Source: CAZFLD01 sp964519835
GTDB lineage: Bacteria > Spirochaetota > Spirochaetia > DSM-27196 > CAZFLD01
Assembly: GCA_964519835.1 (NCBI GenBank)
Contig: CAZFLD010000152.1
Coordinates: 1-5,559, forward strand
DNA: 5,559 bases
Direction of reading: 5' to 3'
In this document: piece by piece, positions 4,582 through 5,559 of the stretch
Numbering within the stretch: the stretch's first letter is position 1
How the letters are laid out: each line of letters opens with the position of its first letter
The notes under the pieces: generated by a model
Database searches by the model: none
The model's input: only the letters and a program-made list of their open reading frames with translations
What the model was told of the DNA's origin: nothing
Translations under genes and position numbers: made by a program

Positions 4582-5559
4582 AATGATCCGTGGAGAAAGC
4601 CCGCCTCGACGAATGCCGAGGCGGGACAGAAGAAATGACCTGGCCAAGAGCCCCGCACGGCGCGAACCCGAGTGTAGTTGTCCTTGCCGTAGTAGTACTG
4701 AAAGCCATCGTTGAAGTACTGGTACCACGCGATGAAGCTACTGCACTCAGACGAGCTCCAGTAGTAGTTGGACGCGAAGCCGCCAACCGCGGATCGCCGG
4801 GCATAGAGCTGGTTCAGTTCGTCCTTGCTGGGAAGGAACCAGTCGTCGTAGCCGCCAAGCACCAGGTCGTAACATATTCGTGCCGCGTAGCTTCCCGTCC
4901 CCAGCGTTGCCACGATGGCCTCCGTGTTTGCTTCTCCTGTGCCGATACCGGTCCCCGTGCCGCCTACGGCGGTTCCGTAACCGCCCCACTGAATGCCTGT
5001 GCTTTGGTCGCTCGGTGCCGCTTCCAGGTAGCGCCATCCGTCCGAGTAGCTTCCCTTGTCGTAGAAGACGGTGCCGCCGGCCGGGCCGGTATCACCTACT
5101 TCATACGGACGCTTGGTGAGCTTCGCCACGCTGCTCCACGCCCCATACTGCCCGTCTCCGTCTTTCGCGCGTACCTGCCAGTGCACCTCCTCGCCGTCCG
5201 ACAGCTCCGTCGGATACTCGTAGGAGTTGGTTACAACTACCACCGCATCAGCAGCGCCGGCGGCCGCCGCCGTAGCGCCATAGCGGACCTCATACCCTGC
5301 CGCTCCCGTCACAGCGTCCCAGCTCAACGTCGGCGTCGTGTCCGCTACCGTCGAGCCGTCCGGGGGGCTCATCCCGGTGATCGACCCCCAGCTTATGTTC
5401 ACCGAGATCGTCGAGCTCCACGCCGTGTACTGTCCGCCCGCGTCTTTCGCTCGCACCCGCCAGTAGTGCGTCGTATTGTTCGTTAGCGCTGTGGCCGGCG
5501 TGTAACTCGCCGTCGTCACCTCCACCGCCGTCGCTCCCGTCACCCCCGCCTCGCTGTCG
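4563..5559 (-). CDS. DGR target: FN3-like repeat protein with C-terminal DUF1566 variable domain, 5' truncated by window edge
   Basis: The frame enters from the right edge and ends at TGA 4563-4565, with 331 residues in view. Numbered from Val 5543, the first stretch is the end of one FN3-like repeat (THYWRVRAKDAGGQYTAWSS, 25-44). A complete second repeat follows at about 55-143 (PTLSWDAVTGAAGYEVRYG ... VHWQVRAKDGDGQYGAWSS). From 148 a DUF1566/Lcl C-type-lectin-like domain begins with VGDTGPAGGTVFYDKGSYSDG and continues through WRYLEAAPSD, GGYDDWFLPSKDELNQLY and YYWSSSE. Residues 257-297 are rich in Tyr, Ser, Asn, Asp and Phe and end in RVRAVRG, the standard place for a DGR variable region in this fold. 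The domain should present the variable residues on a ligand-binding face; FN3 repeats imply a secreted or surface protein, but the signal peptide is outside the window. A 29-residue tail after RVRAVRG runs through the hairpin at 4600-4625, which is unusual. The reverse transcriptase follows directly on the same strand. Confidence 0.85.
   Translation of the reverse strand, partial: DSEAGVTGATAVEVTTASYTPATALTNNTTHYWRVRAKDAGGQYTAWSSTISVNISWGSITGMSPPDGSTVADTTPTLSWDAVTGAAGYEVRYGATAAAAGAADAVVVVTNSYEYPTELSDGEEVHWQVRAKDGDGQYGAWSSVAKLTKRPYEVGDTGPAGGTVFYDKGSYSDGWRYLEAAPSDQSTGIQWGGYGTAVGGTGTGIGTGEANTEAIVATLGTGSYAARICYDLVLGGYDDWFLPSKDELNQLYARRSAVGGFASNYYWSSSECSSFIAWYQYFNDGFQYYYGKDNYTRVRAVRGSWPGHFFCPASAFVEAGFLHGSFWPIGP
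4600..4625 (-). terminator. 9-bp stem hairpin after the variable region: DGR recognition hairpin or intrinsic terminator
   Basis: Plus-strand arms CCCGCCTCG (4600-4608) and CGAGGCGGG (4617-4625) are perfectly complementary, with an 8-base loop. On the minus strand the stem is followed by CTTTCTCC, a weak U-rich tract. In DGRs such as Bordetella phage BPP-1 a hairpin or cruciform just beyond the VR promotes homing, and this one starts 16 bases past the adenine-free VR end. It could equally be a weak rho-independent terminator between target and reverse transcriptase. It lies inside the tail of the target frame. Confidence 0.6.
4642..4775 (-). other. Putative DGR variable region (VR) with adenine-free 3' end
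   Basis: In the coding strand, the 34 codons from Ser (4770-4772) to Thr (4671-4673) include 26 that end in C or T, among them eight TAC. Codons such as TGC, AGT, AGC, TTC, ATC, GAT, TTT, GGC and ACT sit where related DUF1566 template repeats carry AAC or AAT. All differ from AAY only at the first two bases, as adenine-directed mutagenesis predicts. Fixed positions (TGG, GAG, GCG, CAG, AAG) punctuate them. The following 29 bases (4642-4670) contain no adenine on the coding strand, which fits an immutable, GC-rich initiation-of-mutagenic-homing end. The template repeat was not found, so the exact limits are unknown. Confidence 0.7.

Noticed and set aside
4590..5486. A 298-codon open frame on the plus strand opposite the DUF1566 gene
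   Set aside because: Arginine- and proline-rich antisense shadow; the minus strand shows clear FN3 and DUF1566 patterns.

Overview
The window is 5,559 bases of GC-rich bacterial DNA from a draft assembly: it contains a run of exactly 100 N at 2864-2963. It looks like an accessory, rapidly changing region. The gene content is a transposase-like nuclease, a decayed toxin gene, an alpha/beta hydrolase, a broken fibronectin-type fragment, a heptad-repeat membrane protein, and most of a diversity-generating retroelement (DGR). The architecture (FN3-like repeats ahead of a DUF1566/C-type-lectin-like variable domain, Rpn-type nuclease, repeat coiled coil with a C-terminal membrane anchor) recalls spirochaetes such as Treponema and relatives. 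That taxonomic guess is an inference from gene style only.

Left part, plus strand. Positions 1-714 are the 3' part of an Rpn/PDDEXK_2 family nuclease whose start lies before the window. Positions 715-1341 hold no intact gene, only a 42-codon remnant of a RelE/HigB-like toxin (978-1106) with a near-perfect 16-bp palindrome just upstream (951-966). An intact 296-residue alpha/beta hydrolase follows at 1342-2232.

Middle, minus strand. At 2278-2533 there is a start-less, frame-broken fibronectin type III remnant. At 2637-3240 a small protein has a polar N-terminus, tandem 21-bp/7-residue coiled-coil repeats and a C-terminal transmembrane helix. The N gap falls inside its repeats. The flanks of the gap join in perfect repeat phase, so the missing DNA should be a multiple of 21 bp and the gene is probably intact.

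Right part, minus strand. A surface-type protein (4563 to beyond the right edge) carries FN3-like repeats and a C-terminal DUF1566 domain with a Tyr/Asn/Ser/Asp-rich stretch that has the marks of a DGR variable region. Immediately downstream lies a reverse transcriptase (3379-4581) with YVDD and the DGR-type IGxxxSQ motif. Together they form the target and mutagenic polymerase of a DGR: the reverse transcriptase copies a template repeat with adenine-directed errors and the cDNA replaces the variable region, changing the ligand-binding face of the protein. No template repeat and no Avd accessory gene could be found in the window. Either they lie outside it, or the region between VR and RT has been deleted or collapsed.
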